Below are positions 27,015 to 37,400 of a DNA stretch of 64,000 bases, one piece after another. Below the pieces are notes generated by a model. That model was not told where the DNA came from, did not search any database, and worked only from the letters and a program-made list of their open reading frames with translations. Source of the DNA: Leptospira mtsangambouensis (GTDB taxonomy: Bacteria; Spirochaetota; Leptospiria; Leptospirales; Leptospiraceae); the NCBI RefSeq assembly GCF_004770475.1, contig NZ_RQHK01000017.1, forward strand, positions 62,001-126,000, written 5' to 3'. A program made the translations under genes and the position numbers. Each line of letters begins with the position of its first letter. Within the stretch, counting starts at the first letter, position 1.

Positions 27015-28975
27015 ACTTGTAACTCCTTTCTGTCTTTAAAAAAGTCCAATGAATTTGGATTAGCAAGTGCGTTTTTGTTTTTTACCTCAAGTCCAGCAAC
27101 CGTTTGTTTTACGGCGATCTCTACTTTTTTTCCATTCACTGTGTAAGGAATTTCAGGAACTGAAAGTACTAACGAAGGAACATGCCTTGGAGAAGTTTCC
27201 AGTTTGATACGATCTTTAATTTTTTTGATCAAACTTTCATCCAAAAGTACACCATCAGCTGTTACGACAAATAAAATCACACGTACATCATCTTTATAAT
27301 CTTGTCCAATGATGACGCTATCTTTCACTTCAGGAATAGTAGAAACTACAGAATAAATATCAGCTGTTCCAATCCGCACACCACCAGGATTCAAAGTGGC
27401 ATCAGACCTACCATAAATCACCAAACCATTTTCAGGTGTGATGGAAGCAAAATCTCCATGACACCAAATATTATCATAGGTTTCAAAATAAGCAGATTTG
27501 TACTTTGCTCCCGATTCATCATTCCAAAAGAATAGTGGCATGGAAGGAAATGGAGTTGGGCATACCAATTCCCCTTTTTGATTCGAAACTGATTTACCCA
27601 TATCATCAAATACCTGCACGTCCATTCCCAATCCCTTACATTGGATTTCACCTTCAAACACAGGTAAGTTGGGATTTCCCAAAGCAAAACATCCATTTAA
27701 GTCGGTTCCACCGGATATAGAAGATAATTGTACATCTTTTTTGATATTCTGATACACATATCGAAATCCAGAATTTGGAAGTGGTGAACCAGTTGATAAA
27801 ATTACTTTTAATTCAGGCAAAGGAAATTTGGATTTTACATTTATATTTTCCTCTTCCAATACAGAAAGATACTTGGCACTAGTTCCAAACACTTTGATCG
27901 ATTCTTTTTCAGCCATTGACCAAAGAGATTCCCAAGATGGATGGAAAGGATTTCCATCAAATTGATAAAGTGTTGCCCCTAACGCCAATACTGACTGAGA
28001 CCAATTCCACATCATCCAACCGCAAGTTGTGTAATAAAAAAAACGATCATGTTTGGATACATTACAATGAAGCGAAAGTTCTTTGGTATGGTTGAGTAAA
28101 ACTCCCCCGCCCTGCACAATACATTTAGGAAGACCTGTTGTCCCAGAGGAAAACATAATGTACACCGGATCTGAAAAGGAAATAGAAGTATAAGACAATT
28201 GATCAGAAGGTTTTGGTGGAGAAATTTCATTGTATCGAAATGGATTTTGTATTTTCCCAAAATCTTTGATGGGCTCTACAAAATCATAAATTAAAGTTTG
28301 TTTGAATTCAGAGTTTGTTGATTTGGCCAATTGAATGGATACTTCTTCCAATTTATCAACAATTGGAATTTGTTTTCCTTTAAACAAATAAGACTCAACA
28401 GAGATTAATACTTTAGGATTAATTTGTTCAAAACGATCAAGAATTCCCCTAACACCAAAATCTGGTGAAGCACTTGACCATATAGCACCTAACGAAGTGG
28501 TTGCCAACATTCCAATGGTAGATATAGGAGCATTTGGTACAAGGCCAACAACACGGTCTCCTTTTTTAACTCCAAGGCCAAACAAATGTTTTTGCAATTT
28601 TAGAACTTCTTGTTTTAGTTCAGAATATTTTAATTTTTGGACCTTTCCATCTTCCGAATAAAAAACTAATGCGAAGGAATCGGGATCTCCCACTTCAAGT
28701 AAATTTTCTGCAAAATTATAAAGTGCACCAGGGAACCAAACAGAGTTTGAAAAATGTAATCCTCGTTCGAACGTCTTTTGGGGTTCTTTATGTAACTTTA
28801 AACCCGAATAAGACAACCACTCCTTCCAAAATAATTCAAATTCATCCACTGAAAATTTGTGAAAGGAAACATAATCTGAAAATGATTTTGCAAACTTTGT
28901 TTCTAAATGCCCTTGGAAACGGAATAAATTGGTTTCTTTTGAACTCGGTGTCCACAGTGTATTTTGAGTCGCCAT
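27011..28975 (-). CDS. Acetoacetyl-CoA synthetase
   Basis: 654 residues from the ATG at 28975 (MATQNTLWTPS), matching the usual length near 650; the ORF extension to 29083 would overlap the divergent MBOAT gene. It is an ANL-superfamily adenylate-forming enzyme: YIMFSSGTTGLPKCIVQGGG (P-loop-like A3 motif), SGGTDLNGCF and YGRSDATLNPGGVRIGTADIY, GKKVEIAVKQ with the acyl-adenylation Lys. WTPS at the start and WFPGALYNFAENLL are typical for the acetoacetate-CoA ligase branch. Activates acetoacetate, or a related short 3-oxoacid, with ATP and CoA. Confidence 0.93.
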   Translation of the reverse strand: MATQNTLWTPSSKETNLFRFQGHLETKFAKSFSDYVSFHKFSVDEFELFWKEWLSYSGLKLHKEPQKTFERGLHFSNSVWFPGALYNFAENLLEVGDPDSFALVFYSEDGKVQKLKYSELKQEVLKLQKHLFGLGVKKGDRVVGLVPNAPISTIGMLATTSLGAIWSSASPDFGVRGILDRFEQINPKVLISVESYLFKGKQIPIVDKLEEVSIQLAKSTNSEFKQTLIYDFVEPIKDFGKIQNPFRYNEISPPKPSDQLSYTSISFSDPVYIMFSSGTTGLPKCIVQGGGVLLNHTKELSLHCNVSKHDRFFYYTTCGWMMWNWSQSVLALGATLYQFDGNPFHPSWESLWSMAEKESIKVFGTSAKYLSVLEEENINVKSKFPLPELKVILSTGSPLPNSGFRYVYQNIKKDVQLSSISGGTDLNGCFALGNPNLPVFEGEIQCKGLGMDVQVFDDMGKSVSNQKGELVCPTPFPSMPLFFWNDESGAKYKSAYFETYDNIWCHGDFASITPENGLVIYGRSDATLNPGGVRIGTADIYSVVSTIPEVKDSVIIGQDYKDDVRVILFVVTADGVLLDESLIKKIKDRIKLETSPRHVPSLVLSVPEIPYTVNGKKVEIAVKQTVAGLEVKNKNALANPNSLDFFKDRKELQV

Positions 28976-29066
28976 GAAGACTGATCTTCTTGGATTTGAT
29001 TTTTGACGCAAGTATGATTGTGTAAAATGACTGGTAGAAAAAAATATCGAGGAAATTCTAGGGAAA

Positions 29067-30437
29067 ATGCTGTTCAATTCCATTGATTATTTTTTCTTTT
29101 TTATCGCCTGTTATATTATCTATTGGATTTTACCTTCTCGTTTTCGAAAATACATCCTCATAATTTTTTCGCTTATCTTTTATGGGTATTGGAGCGGTTC
29201 ATTTTTAATACATTTCGTAGCATTTATCATCCTCACTCATCTCTGTGTTCTCGGTATCCTCAAAACCAAAAGCAGAATTTTTCTGATTTTGGGCGTGGGA
29301 ATCAATTTGATCAATTTATGTTTTTTCAAATATTTCCTAACATATATAAAATATTTAATGTTAGAGGGCGATTTAACCATTCCCTTTTTCCAATCCTTAT
29401 CAGAAATTATCTTACCATTAGCGATCAGTTTTTATACATTTCAAATGATTGCATACTTGGTAGATGCATGGAGAGGAAAATTTACAGAATCTCCGTTCGT
29501 TAACTTTTTATTATTCATTTTATTTTTCCCACAACTCATTGCAGGCCCCATCATGAGGCACGATGATTTTTATGATCAAATCGATCATTCCAAACTTTCT
29601 TTGGATTTTGTACAAAGGGGAATCCTACATATCATTTCTGGTCTGGTTAAAAAAGTACTCATCGCAGACCAACTCGCAAAAATCATCAATCCCGTTTATA
29701 TGAGTCCGGGCGAATACGATGGAATATCAATATTGTTAACCACCGTTGCATTTTCTTTTCAAGTATATGGAGATTTTTCCGGATATACAGACCTTGCAAG
29801 AGGTTCTGCTTTTCTTCTTGGATACGAAATTCCAGAAAATTTTCGTTCCCCATTTTTATCGGTTAGCTTCACCGAATTATGGAGCCGATGGCACTACACA
29901 CTTTCTACCTGGATCAGAGACTACTTGTACATTCCGTTAGGCGGAAACCGAGTTTCGGAACTAAGGTATAATATCAATACCATCATCGTCATGTCTTTAT
30001 CTGGTCTTTGGCATGGAAACACTTATACATTTTTTCTATGGGGATTTTTCCATGGAATTTTTCTCTCCATCGAAAGATTTGCATTTGGAAAACCAGATCG
30101 AAAGTCCATGACATTCACAAAGCAAGTGTTTGCCTCCATTTGGATATTTGCTATTTTTTGTATCCTTGCAACTTTCTTTCGAATTGATACATTAAAGAAA
30201 ATTGTAACATTTTGGTCTGCAAGTATCAACCTTACTGGAAAAATCATTTATCGACTAGACTTTTGGGGACTCATCCTCGCAAGTTATGCGATTCAAATTC
30301 TAGAATTTAAAAATTATTTTTCTGAACGACTCAAACCATATACAAATTGGATTATTTTTATCCTTAGCTTTTTTGTATATTTGGCCCTTATCAGGATCGA
30401 ATCACCAGTAGAAACATTTATATACTTTCAATTTTAA
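29067..30437 (+). CDS. MBOAT family O-acyltransferase (AlgI/DltB-like)
   Basis: 456 residues with about eleven hydrophobic helices. Starts MLFNSIDYFFFFIACYIIYW, the typical AlgI/PatA opening; contains AGPIMRHDDF, YGDFSGYTDLARGSA, ELWSRWHYTLSTWIRDYLYIPLGG and the active-site segment LSGLWHGNTYTFFLWGFFHG, with the catalytic His near residue 315. Transfers acyl (usually acetyl) groups across the inner membrane to an extracytoplasmic acceptor. It is paired with a DUF1574 gene 9 bp downstream, a common Leptospira arrangement. Confidence 0.93.
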   Translation: MLFNSIDYFFFFIACYIIYWILPSRFRKYILIIFSLIFYGYWSGSFLIHFVAFIILTHLCVLGILKTKSRIFLILGVGINLINLCFFKYFLTYIKYLMLEGDLTIPFFQSLSEIILPLAISFYTFQMIAYLVDAWRGKFTESPFVNFLLFILFFPQLIAGPIMRHDDFYDQIDHSKLSLDFVQRGILHIISGLVKKVLIADQLAKIINPVYMSPGEYDGISILLTTVAFSFQVYGDFSGYTDLARGSAFLLGYEIPENFRSPFLSVSFTELWSRWHYTLSTWIRDYLYIPLGGNRVSELRYNINTIIVMSLSGLWHGNTYTFFLWGFFHGIFLSIERFAFGKPDRKSMTFTKQVFASIWIFAIFCILATFFRIDTLKKIVTFWSASINLTGKIIYRLDFWGLILASYAIQILEFKNYFSERLKPYTNWIIFILSFFVYLALIRIESPVETFIYFQF

Positions 30438-30446
30438 TGGAAACTT

Positions 30447-31535
30447 ATGAAATTTAATCGAATCTATTTTTTACCATTTTTTATACTACTGAGCATCATT
30501 GTCGTGGATAAACTTATTTGTATCCCTGATGTTCGAGAAAGTGGCCGGAGAAATTACAAAGCTGGTCAAAATATATTACTTGGAATGCCCGTGATTTGGG
30601 ATGAAAATAAAAAAATCCAAAATAGTGGAAAAAAAGTAGCCGTTGTTACAGGAACGTCTCGTTCAGAACCTTTTCATGAATGGGCTGAAATTCCTGTCAA
30701 TTCATCAACGATAAGCGAACCAGTGTATTTCGAGACACGCACTGCTGTAAAAGCTTCTGAGTTTTTATTATACTATTTATTAATCAAATCAATGACAGAT
30801 GCAGGTTTTAAACCTGATGTAATGTTTTTAGAATTTTCGGATGAAATGTTAAACGAAAATAATATCTACACCTACAAAACGAAATGGGCCGAATTGATGT
30901 TACACGAAAATGAATTACTCGATATTTATGATTCGATGAATTCTGAAATGCAAAGAGATATCATTGCACGTCTTTTGTTTTTAGGTTACAATTATCACTT
31001 CAAACCAGTTGTCGCTGCGAAAAATCTACTCACAGGAAATCGCATTACAAATGATACTTATTTTATCGGAATTTCGTCTTATATGAATGTGAAAAGACCA
31101 TTCACTCCAGATAAAGCGGGTTATGAGATCAATCAATTTCCACCAAAAGAATTTCAAGAAAGAATCATTGAATATGCTGAATCCCGCAAAGAGCATTTTT
31201 TGAGCCGTTTCCAAATTTCAGAAACAGAAACGAACTTTTTCAAAAAAATAGTCGAACACGCAGAAAAACACAATATCCCGATGGTCATCTGGGAACCACA
31301 AATCCACCCATATTACCAAGACATTCGACACAAAATTACGAATGGAGGGATTTTTAAACAATACATCCGCCAATTTGTGGATCCAAATTCAAAAAATATC
31401 CGCTACATTAGTTTAAATGAAGGAAATACGAATTGTAAAACGTATGTAGATTGTAGCCATGTTTCGCCCGTCTGTGTTCCAGAAATTGCAGATAAGTTAT
31501 TGCAAACCGCAAAGGAGATTCCAAACTATAAGTAA
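30447..31535 (+). CDS. DUF1574 family protein
   Basis: 362 residues with an N-terminal membrane anchor or signal (PFFILLSIIVVDKLICIPDVRE). DUF1574 is a family expanded in Leptospira; the phrases VDKLICIPDVRES, AVVTGTSRSEPF and VYFETRTAVKASEFLLYYLLIKSM match that family as I know it. Its SGNH-like pattern (GTSRS near a beta-strand, late His in YVDCSHVSP) fits an acyl-transfer or esterase partner for the upstream MBOAT protein, like AlgJ/AlgX with AlgI. That role is inference. Confidence 0.8.
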   Translation: MKFNRIYFLPFFILLSIIVVDKLICIPDVRESGRRNYKAGQNILLGMPVIWDENKKIQNSGKKVAVVTGTSRSEPFHEWAEIPVNSSTISEPVYFETRTAVKASEFLLYYLLIKSMTDAGFKPDVMFLEFSDEMLNENNIYTYKTKWAELMLHENELLDIYDSMNSEMQRDIIARLLFLGYNYHFKPVVAAKNLLTGNRITNDTYFIGISSYMNVKRPFTPDKAGYEINQFPPKEFQERIIEYAESRKEHFLSRFQISETETNFFKKIVEHAEKHNIPMVIWEPQIHPYYQDIRHKITNGGIFKQYIRQFVDPNSKNIRYISLNEGNTNCKTYVDCSHVSPVCVPEIADKLLQTAKEIPNYK

Positions 31536-31539
31536 CCGT

Positions 31540-31935
31540 ATGAAGGCAAATTTGGAAAAACTTAAAATTTGGAGGCGATTTTCCCTATTTAGTTTTATCC
31601 TATTATTTTCCGCCAATTTTATGTACCAACGCATCGTTGACAACGAGGTCAATTGTGGACTGATTGGTTCTCCCGAAAGCGGTTGCCCATACGCTTTTTT
31701 GGATCATGCGTTAGGTGTTAATCCGGGGCACGATTTAAACGAAGATGGGGAACATACTGACCATGTGTGTTTCTCTTGCCCATGTAACTTCATAGTCTCT
31801 TGTTCCTGGGATTTATATCTTTCTCATATACTCATCCAACTACATAAAGTATATATCCAACAACCTGAATTACAGATTCCAAACCTCGTAACAGTAAACA
31901 GTTTCTTCCGCCCTCCCAAACAAAACCTAACTTAG
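31540..31935 (+). CDS. Small Cys/His-rich exported protein heading an RND metal-efflux operon
   Basis: 131 residues from the ATG at 31540; the ORF to 31459 overlaps the previous gene. Hydrophobic N-terminus (FSLFSFILLFSANFMYQ), then Cys/His/Asp-rich sequence (NCGLIGSPESGC, HDLNEDGEHTDH, CFSCPC) that could bind a metal, and an ending FFRPPKQ. The RPP end recalls small DUF2946-like proteins that lie ahead of metal transport genes. Immediately upstream of the TolC-like, HlyD-like and RND genes. A similar-built protein is at 54884-55360. Confidence 0.65.
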   Translation: MKANLEKLKIWRRFSLFSFILLFSANFMYQRIVDNEVNCGLIGSPESGCPYAFLDHALGVNPGHDLNEDGEHTDHVCFSCPCNFIVSCSWDLYLSHILIQLHKVYIQQPELQIPNLVTVNSFFRPPKQNLT

Positions 31936-31976
31936 TAAATTCGCAATTTTATTTGCGTGAACACTTGGGAGGTTCC

Positions 31977-33314
31977 ATGACTTTTTATTTTTTCCCCAAA
32001 CTACAAAGGATCCATCTGCGTTGTTTGGTTTTTATCTGTATCTGTATATTCAATTTACCAATAAATCCAGAATCAAATGATTCCAATGGATATAATTGCG
32101 ATAAATACAATTCTATTTTCGATCTGAGTCAATGCATTGTAAGGAAACATCCTGATTATCGCATTGAAGAAATTAAACTAAAGGAAATTTCAGGAAGAAA
32201 AAAAATAGCATCCTATTACTTTCCTGCGAATCCCGTTTTTACAAGTTATGTGGCCACAAGGAAAGGAGAATCTACTGGCCCAACACTTTTGTCTGGACCA
32301 AATTCTGCAAATAACTTTCAGGTTATGGTCAACCAAGAAATTTTTACAAACGGCAAACGAGAGATAGCGGTTCAAATTGCAGATGAAGAATTCAAAGCTC
32401 AAGTCTTTCGTTTAGAATCTGTGAAAAGAATCTTAGAATTTGATGCATTAAAAAAAATGACTCGATTTCGATATCTACATTTAGAAGAAGAGAATAGTTT
32501 AAACAGCCTAAATCTTGTTAAAGAATTAAAAAAAATATCCAAAGCAAGAGTTAACGAAGGCTTATCTCCTGGGATTGATGAATCTTTATCAGAATCAGAA
32601 GAAATCCGAATATTCAAAATTTGGAACCAAACTCATAGACTCTCAGAAAACTCGAAATCCGAATTAGAAGTATTACTTGGGATGCCGGTAGAATTGGATT
32701 CAATTAAAATGCAATACTGGGTGATGCCGAGTGATTTACCAAAAGAAAAAGCAGATTTAATTCAAATGGCCATGCAGATGCGCCCCGAACTTTCCCTTTC
32801 CGAAAAAGAAATTGAACTCGCAGTTCTTCGGCAAAATGAAGTTAGGCGCCAGAAAATTCCCAATGTGTCTCTTGGAGCTTTTGCCCAAAACGATGGATTT
32901 AATGAAAGAGTGGTCGGTGGGATGTTAACGTTTCCAATCATCATTTGGCGTGATTACGAAGGAGAAAAAATCATAGCTTCTTCGAAAATTGATAATTCAA
33001 AGGAATTAAAAGAATCTGTTTCTCGCAATATAAAACAAGAAGTTTTGTTTGCGCTAACAAATTACATAAACCTTTCAGAAGAAATCAACCTTTATGATGA
33101 ATCAAAAATGGAACGTGCTGAATCAGATTTAAAAAATCTTCAAGAAGCCATCCGATTTGGAAAAATTAAAATCATCGATGCCATTAACCAACAACGAATT
33201 CTCTTACAAACAAAACTAAACTACCTAAACACCAAATCGGAATTTGAATTATCTCAAATTGAATTGGTTCGTGTTTTAGGTTTACCCATCCATTCACTAG
33301 GAATGAACCAATGA
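31977..33314 (+). CDS. TolC-like outer-membrane efflux protein (CzcC-type)
   Basis: About 445 residues. I start at the ATG at 31977 because GGGAGG lies four bases upstream; the TTG at 31953 is an unlikely alternative. Signal-like start (LRCLVFICICIFNLPINPES), then long alpha-helical outer-membrane efflux repeats: ANPVFTSYVATRKG, QEIFTNGKREIAVQIADEEF, QMRPELSLSEKEIELAVLRQNEVRRQ, and LQEAIRFGKIKIIDAINQQRILLQTKLNYL. The outer-membrane channel of a tripartite pump. Overlaps the next gene by ATGA. Confidence 0.88.
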   Translation: MTFYFFPKLQRIHLRCLVFICICIFNLPINPESNDSNGYNCDKYNSIFDLSQCIVRKHPDYRIEEIKLKEISGRKKIASYYFPANPVFTSYVATRKGESTGPTLLSGPNSANNFQVMVNQEIFTNGKREIAVQIADEEFKAQVFRLESVKRILEFDALKKMTRFRYLHLEEENSLNSLNLVKELKKISKARVNEGLSPGIDESLSESEEIRIFKIWNQTHRLSENSKSELEVLLGMPVELDSIKMQYWVMPSDLPKEKADLIQMAMQMRPELSLSEKEIELAVLRQNEVRRQKIPNVSLGAFAQNDGFNERVVGGMLTFPIIIWRDYEGEKIIASSKIDNSKELKESVSRNIKQEVLFALTNYINLSEEINLYDESKMERAESDLKNLQEAIRFGKIKIIDAINQQRILLQTKLNYLNTKSEFELSQIELVRVLGLPIHSLGMNQ

Positions 33315-34450
33315 AAAAACAAACAATCATACTCCTTATCTCTTCTCTTGTCATTTTGATTTCTGTAACCATCTGGAAATTACGAGACACAAATACAAAT
33401 CCTGAGACAACAGAAGAATCCAAAAATACTGTTAAGTTGATGGAAGAAAATCGCAAAAATCTTTCCATTGAAACAGAAATTCTAAGTAACCAACCCATCC
33501 AAACGAAAATTGAACTGATTGGAGAAACAGAAGCTGTTCCTGATGCCATCATTGATGTTCCTGCAAGAATTTCTGGACGTATTACTTCGGTTTCTTTTGT
33601 CGAAGGTGATTCTATCAAAAAAGGAGAAAAATTGGCAACAATTGATTCTCCAGAACTTGCAAAACTTAGATCTGCTTATTTGGTAGCAAAATCAAAATTT
33701 ACGGCAGCAGAACAAAACCTAAACCGAATCAATTCATTAGTGAAAATGAATTTGGCAGCAAAACAAGAGTTAATTGACGCTGAAGCAAACTTAAAAGTGA
33801 TTGAATCCGAAAAGATTGCTGCTGAAGAAAACTTACGGGCCAACGGACTTCCCATTGATAATGCAGCATCGGGAGTTTATACAGTTTTTGCACCAAGAAC
33901 TGGATTAGCGCTTTCTAGAAATGCAATCCCTGGTTCCATCGTATTAGGAAATCAAATCCTAACAACCATTGCGGAACTTTCGCAATTATGGTTTCAGGCA
34001 AAGATATTTGAAAATGATTTAAAATATCTATCAGAAGGTATTTCAGGTAAAATCATTTTAAATGCTTATCCTGATTTCGAATTTGACGGAGTTTTAGAAC
34101 ATATCGGGGAAAAAGTAGACCCCGAATCAAGGACTGTTCACGCTCGACTTGTTTTTAAAAATAAAAATCACAAAGCCAAGATAGGATTGTTTGGAAAGGC
34201 AGTTTTAAGTGTAAACGGTAGATCTGGAATTCAGATTGGGAATGCCGCAATCCAATCTTACCAAAATCGAAAATTTGTATTTGTAGAATCACAAACAAAT
34301 CTCTTTCAGTGGGTAGAAATTGAAGCTGGAAGCACAAATGATGGAAAAACGGAAATTCTTTCTGGAGTGTCTGAAGGAGATAGGATTGTAACCAAAGGTG
34401 CTTTTGAATTAAAAGCAATTCTCTTCAAATCTACGTTTGGTGGGGAATAA
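33311..34450 (+). CDS. RND periplasmic adaptor (membrane fusion protein, CzcB-type)
   Basis: 379 residues: N-terminal membrane anchor (TIILLISSLVILISVTIW), biotinyl-lipoyl half (VPARISGRITSVSFVEGDSIKKGEKLATIDSPEL), coiled hairpin (AKSKFTAAEQNLNRINSLVKM), second lipoyl half (VFAPRTGLALSRNAIPGSIV), and beta-barrel domains with GKAVLSVNG. It links the RND pump with the outer-membrane channel. Coupled to neighbours by stop/start overlap upstream and a 2-base gap downstream. Confidence 0.92.
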   Translation: MKKQTIILLISSLVILISVTIWKLRDTNTNPETTEESKNTVKLMEENRKNLSIETEILSNQPIQTKIELIGETEAVPDAIIDVPARISGRITSVSFVEGDSIKKGEKLATIDSPELAKLRSAYLVAKSKFTAAEQNLNRINSLVKMNLAAKQELIDAEANLKVIESEKIAAEENLRANGLPIDNAASGVYTVFAPRTGLALSRNAIPGSIVLGNQILTTIAELSQLWFQAKIFENDLKYLSEGISGKIILNAYPDFEFDGVLEHIGEKVDPESRTVHARLVFKNKNHKAKIGLFGKAVLSVNGRSGIQIGNAAIQSYQNRKFVFVESQTNLFQWVEIEAGSTNDGKTEILSGVSEGDRIVTKGAFELKAILFKSTFGGE

Positions 34451-34452
34451 AC

Positions 34453-37400
34453 ATGGAATTTTTAACAAAAATTGTACAGGTTTCCTTACAAAATCGATTG
34501 TTAGTCTTAGTTTTCACAACATTACTTGTGTTTGGCGGAATTTATTCATTAAAACATTTAAAAGTAGATGCAGTTCCCGACATTACCAATGTTCAAGTAC
34601 AAGTGATCACTACTTCACCCGCACTCTCAACCCTTGAAATAGAACAGTACATCACTTTGCCAGTGGAACGAGCCATCACAGGGATTCCAAACCTAATTGA
34701 AGTAAGGTCTGTTTCTCGATATGGATTTTCACTAGTCACAGCTGTTTTTGCAGATGGAACAGATCTATGGAAAAGTAGACAATTGGTCAGCGAAAAATTA
34801 ACAGAAGCATCTGAAAACATTCCTGCGATTTTTGGAAAACCCGTTATTGGGCCTATCACCACTGGTCTTGGCGAAGTATTCCAATTTACCTTAGAAAGTG
34901 AATTGCATAGCCAAATGGAGCTCACCACTTATTTGAATTGGTACATCAACCCAACACTCAAAACTGTTCCAGGAATTGTCGAAGTCAATAGTTTCGGTGG
35001 AAAAACGAAACAATACCAAGTCATTGTAGATCCATTTAAAGCAGCTTCACTTGGCGTTTCCTTGAACCAAATTGTGAATGCAGTACAAAGTAATAATCTT
35101 TCTACAGGCAGCGGATATATCGAAAGATCCGGCGAACAGTTGATTGTTGGTAGTGATGGTTTATTAAAATCAAAAAATGACTTTGAAAAAATTCAAGTAG
35201 GAAAAATGGGAGATGGGTTTCCTATATATTTAGATAACATTGCAAATATCATAGAAGGACCTCGGCTACGAAAAGGTGCTGCCACAGCCACAGGTAAGTC
35301 GGAAGTGGTTGGTGCCGTGACTCTTATGTTGCTGGGTGAAAATTCACTAGAAGTCACAACAGCGGTAAAAGATAAAATCACACAAATCGAAAAAACACTT
35401 CCAACAGGAATGAAAATTAAACCATATTACGACCGTTCCATTATGGTGAAAAATACACTAAATACAATTGTTTGGAATTTATCAGAAGGTGCCATCCTTG
35501 TGATCATCATTCTTTTTCTAATGATCGGTGATTTTCGATCAGGGCTTGTGATCGCATCGATGATTCCGCTTGCAATGTTATTTGCCATCAGTCTTATGTT
35601 TTTACGTGATTTACCAGCCAATTTAATGTCTATGGGGGCCATCGACTTCGGACTCATTGTGGATGGTGCGGTAATTCTCATTGAAAATTCACACAGGAGA
35701 TTGGGGTTAAAACGAAAGGAACTCAAAAGAGATCTGACTGATGCAGAACAAAAAGAAACTATTTTGAATGCAACGATCGAAGTTAGAAAAGCAACCATTT
35801 ATGGTGAGATTATCATAGGAGTTGTTTACATTCCTATCCTTACTCTCAGTGGGACCGAAGGTAAAATGTTTATCCCCATGGCAACAACCGTTTTATTTGC
35901 GTTACTTGGTGCATTTTTTTTGACACTCACCATTATTCCCGTTTTGGCTTCCTATTTTTTGAAAGGAGGACATATAGCAGAAGCAGAAACTCCTTTTTTC
36001 CAAAAAATCCATCAATGGTATACACCTAAGTTAGATTATTGTTTGAGAGAGTCCAAAAAGGTTACCTATTCGACCATTGGAATCTTAATTCTATCCATCT
36101 TTTTATTTTTCCGTTTGGGTGGAGAATTTTTACCAAAATTGGATGAAGGAAATTTACTAATCGAAGTTAGCCGATATCCTTCCACCACTTTAACAGAATC
36201 CTTACTATCTTCCATTAAAATTGAAAAAACTATTCTTAAAGAAATTCCTGAAATCACAGAAGTGGTTTCCAGAACAGGATCGCCTGATCTTGCTATCGAA
36301 CCCATGGGTGTTGAAAAAACAGATATGTATTTGGATATGAAACCAAGATCCGAATGGAATCTTACCAAAACTGAAATCGAATCCAAGTTACAAGAAATCA
36401 TTGAAAGGGTCGCACCACAAGTGGCTTATGGATTGTCTCAGCCGATTGAAATGCGTAACAATGAAATTATGGCGGGAATTCGTGCCGATGTCGGAATCAA
36501 AGTCTTTGGTGATGACTTAATCCAACTAAAAACAATCGCAGAGGAAATCTCTACCAAAATCAAAAACATCCCTGGTGTTGTAGATCTTAGAATAGAACAA
36601 CTGTATGGACTTGAGTATTTAAGAATCAAACCTAACAGAGAAAAATTGGCAAGATATGACCAATCAATATTAGATGTGAATCGAGTTACAGAATCTATTT
36701 CTTCTGGAGTTCCTGCGGGGATTGTTTACGAAGGAATGAAACGATTTGAAATTGTAGTCAAAACGGACGTTGGACAAAATCTAGAACAAATCAAAAACAT
36801 TCCTGTAAAAGTTGGGAAAAACACATTCGCTCCGTTACACGAACTATCGGAGATTCAGATTGAAGATGGACCTGTTCAGATTTATCATCAAAATCAAAAT
36901 CGTTATGCTCTAGTTCAGTTTAACATTCGTGGAAGTGATATGGTTAGCACTGTCAATGCCGTTCAAACCGTGTTACAAAAAGAAATTAAATTTCCGCCAG
37001 GTTATCATTATACAACTGGAGGAGAATTTGAAAAGTTTGAATCGGCAACAAAAACATTGTATGTTGTTGTTCCAATCACACTGATTATTATTTTTTTAAT
37101 CCTCTATTTTGCGTTTAACGAAATATCGGCGGCAACGATCATTTTTTTAAACGTACCTTTTGCCATCACAGGCGGAATTTTCGCGCTTTATCTCAGAAAT
37201 TTGCCATTCAGTATTTCTGCAGGAGTGGGATTTATCGCCTTATTTGGAATTGCAGTACTCAATGGACTCGTACTGATTAGTTTCATTCGTAGTTTGGAAC
37301 AATCAGGTAAAAAGAAAGAAGATGCGGTCAAAGAGGCGGCCATATCACGACTACGGCCAGTCCTAACCACTGCCCTACTTGCATCAATTGGATTTATACC

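Noticed and set aside
29067..29083. Acetoacetyl-CoA synthetase start at 29083
   Set aside because: This would overlap the divergent MBOAT start; the ATG at 28975 gives the normal family length and N-terminus.
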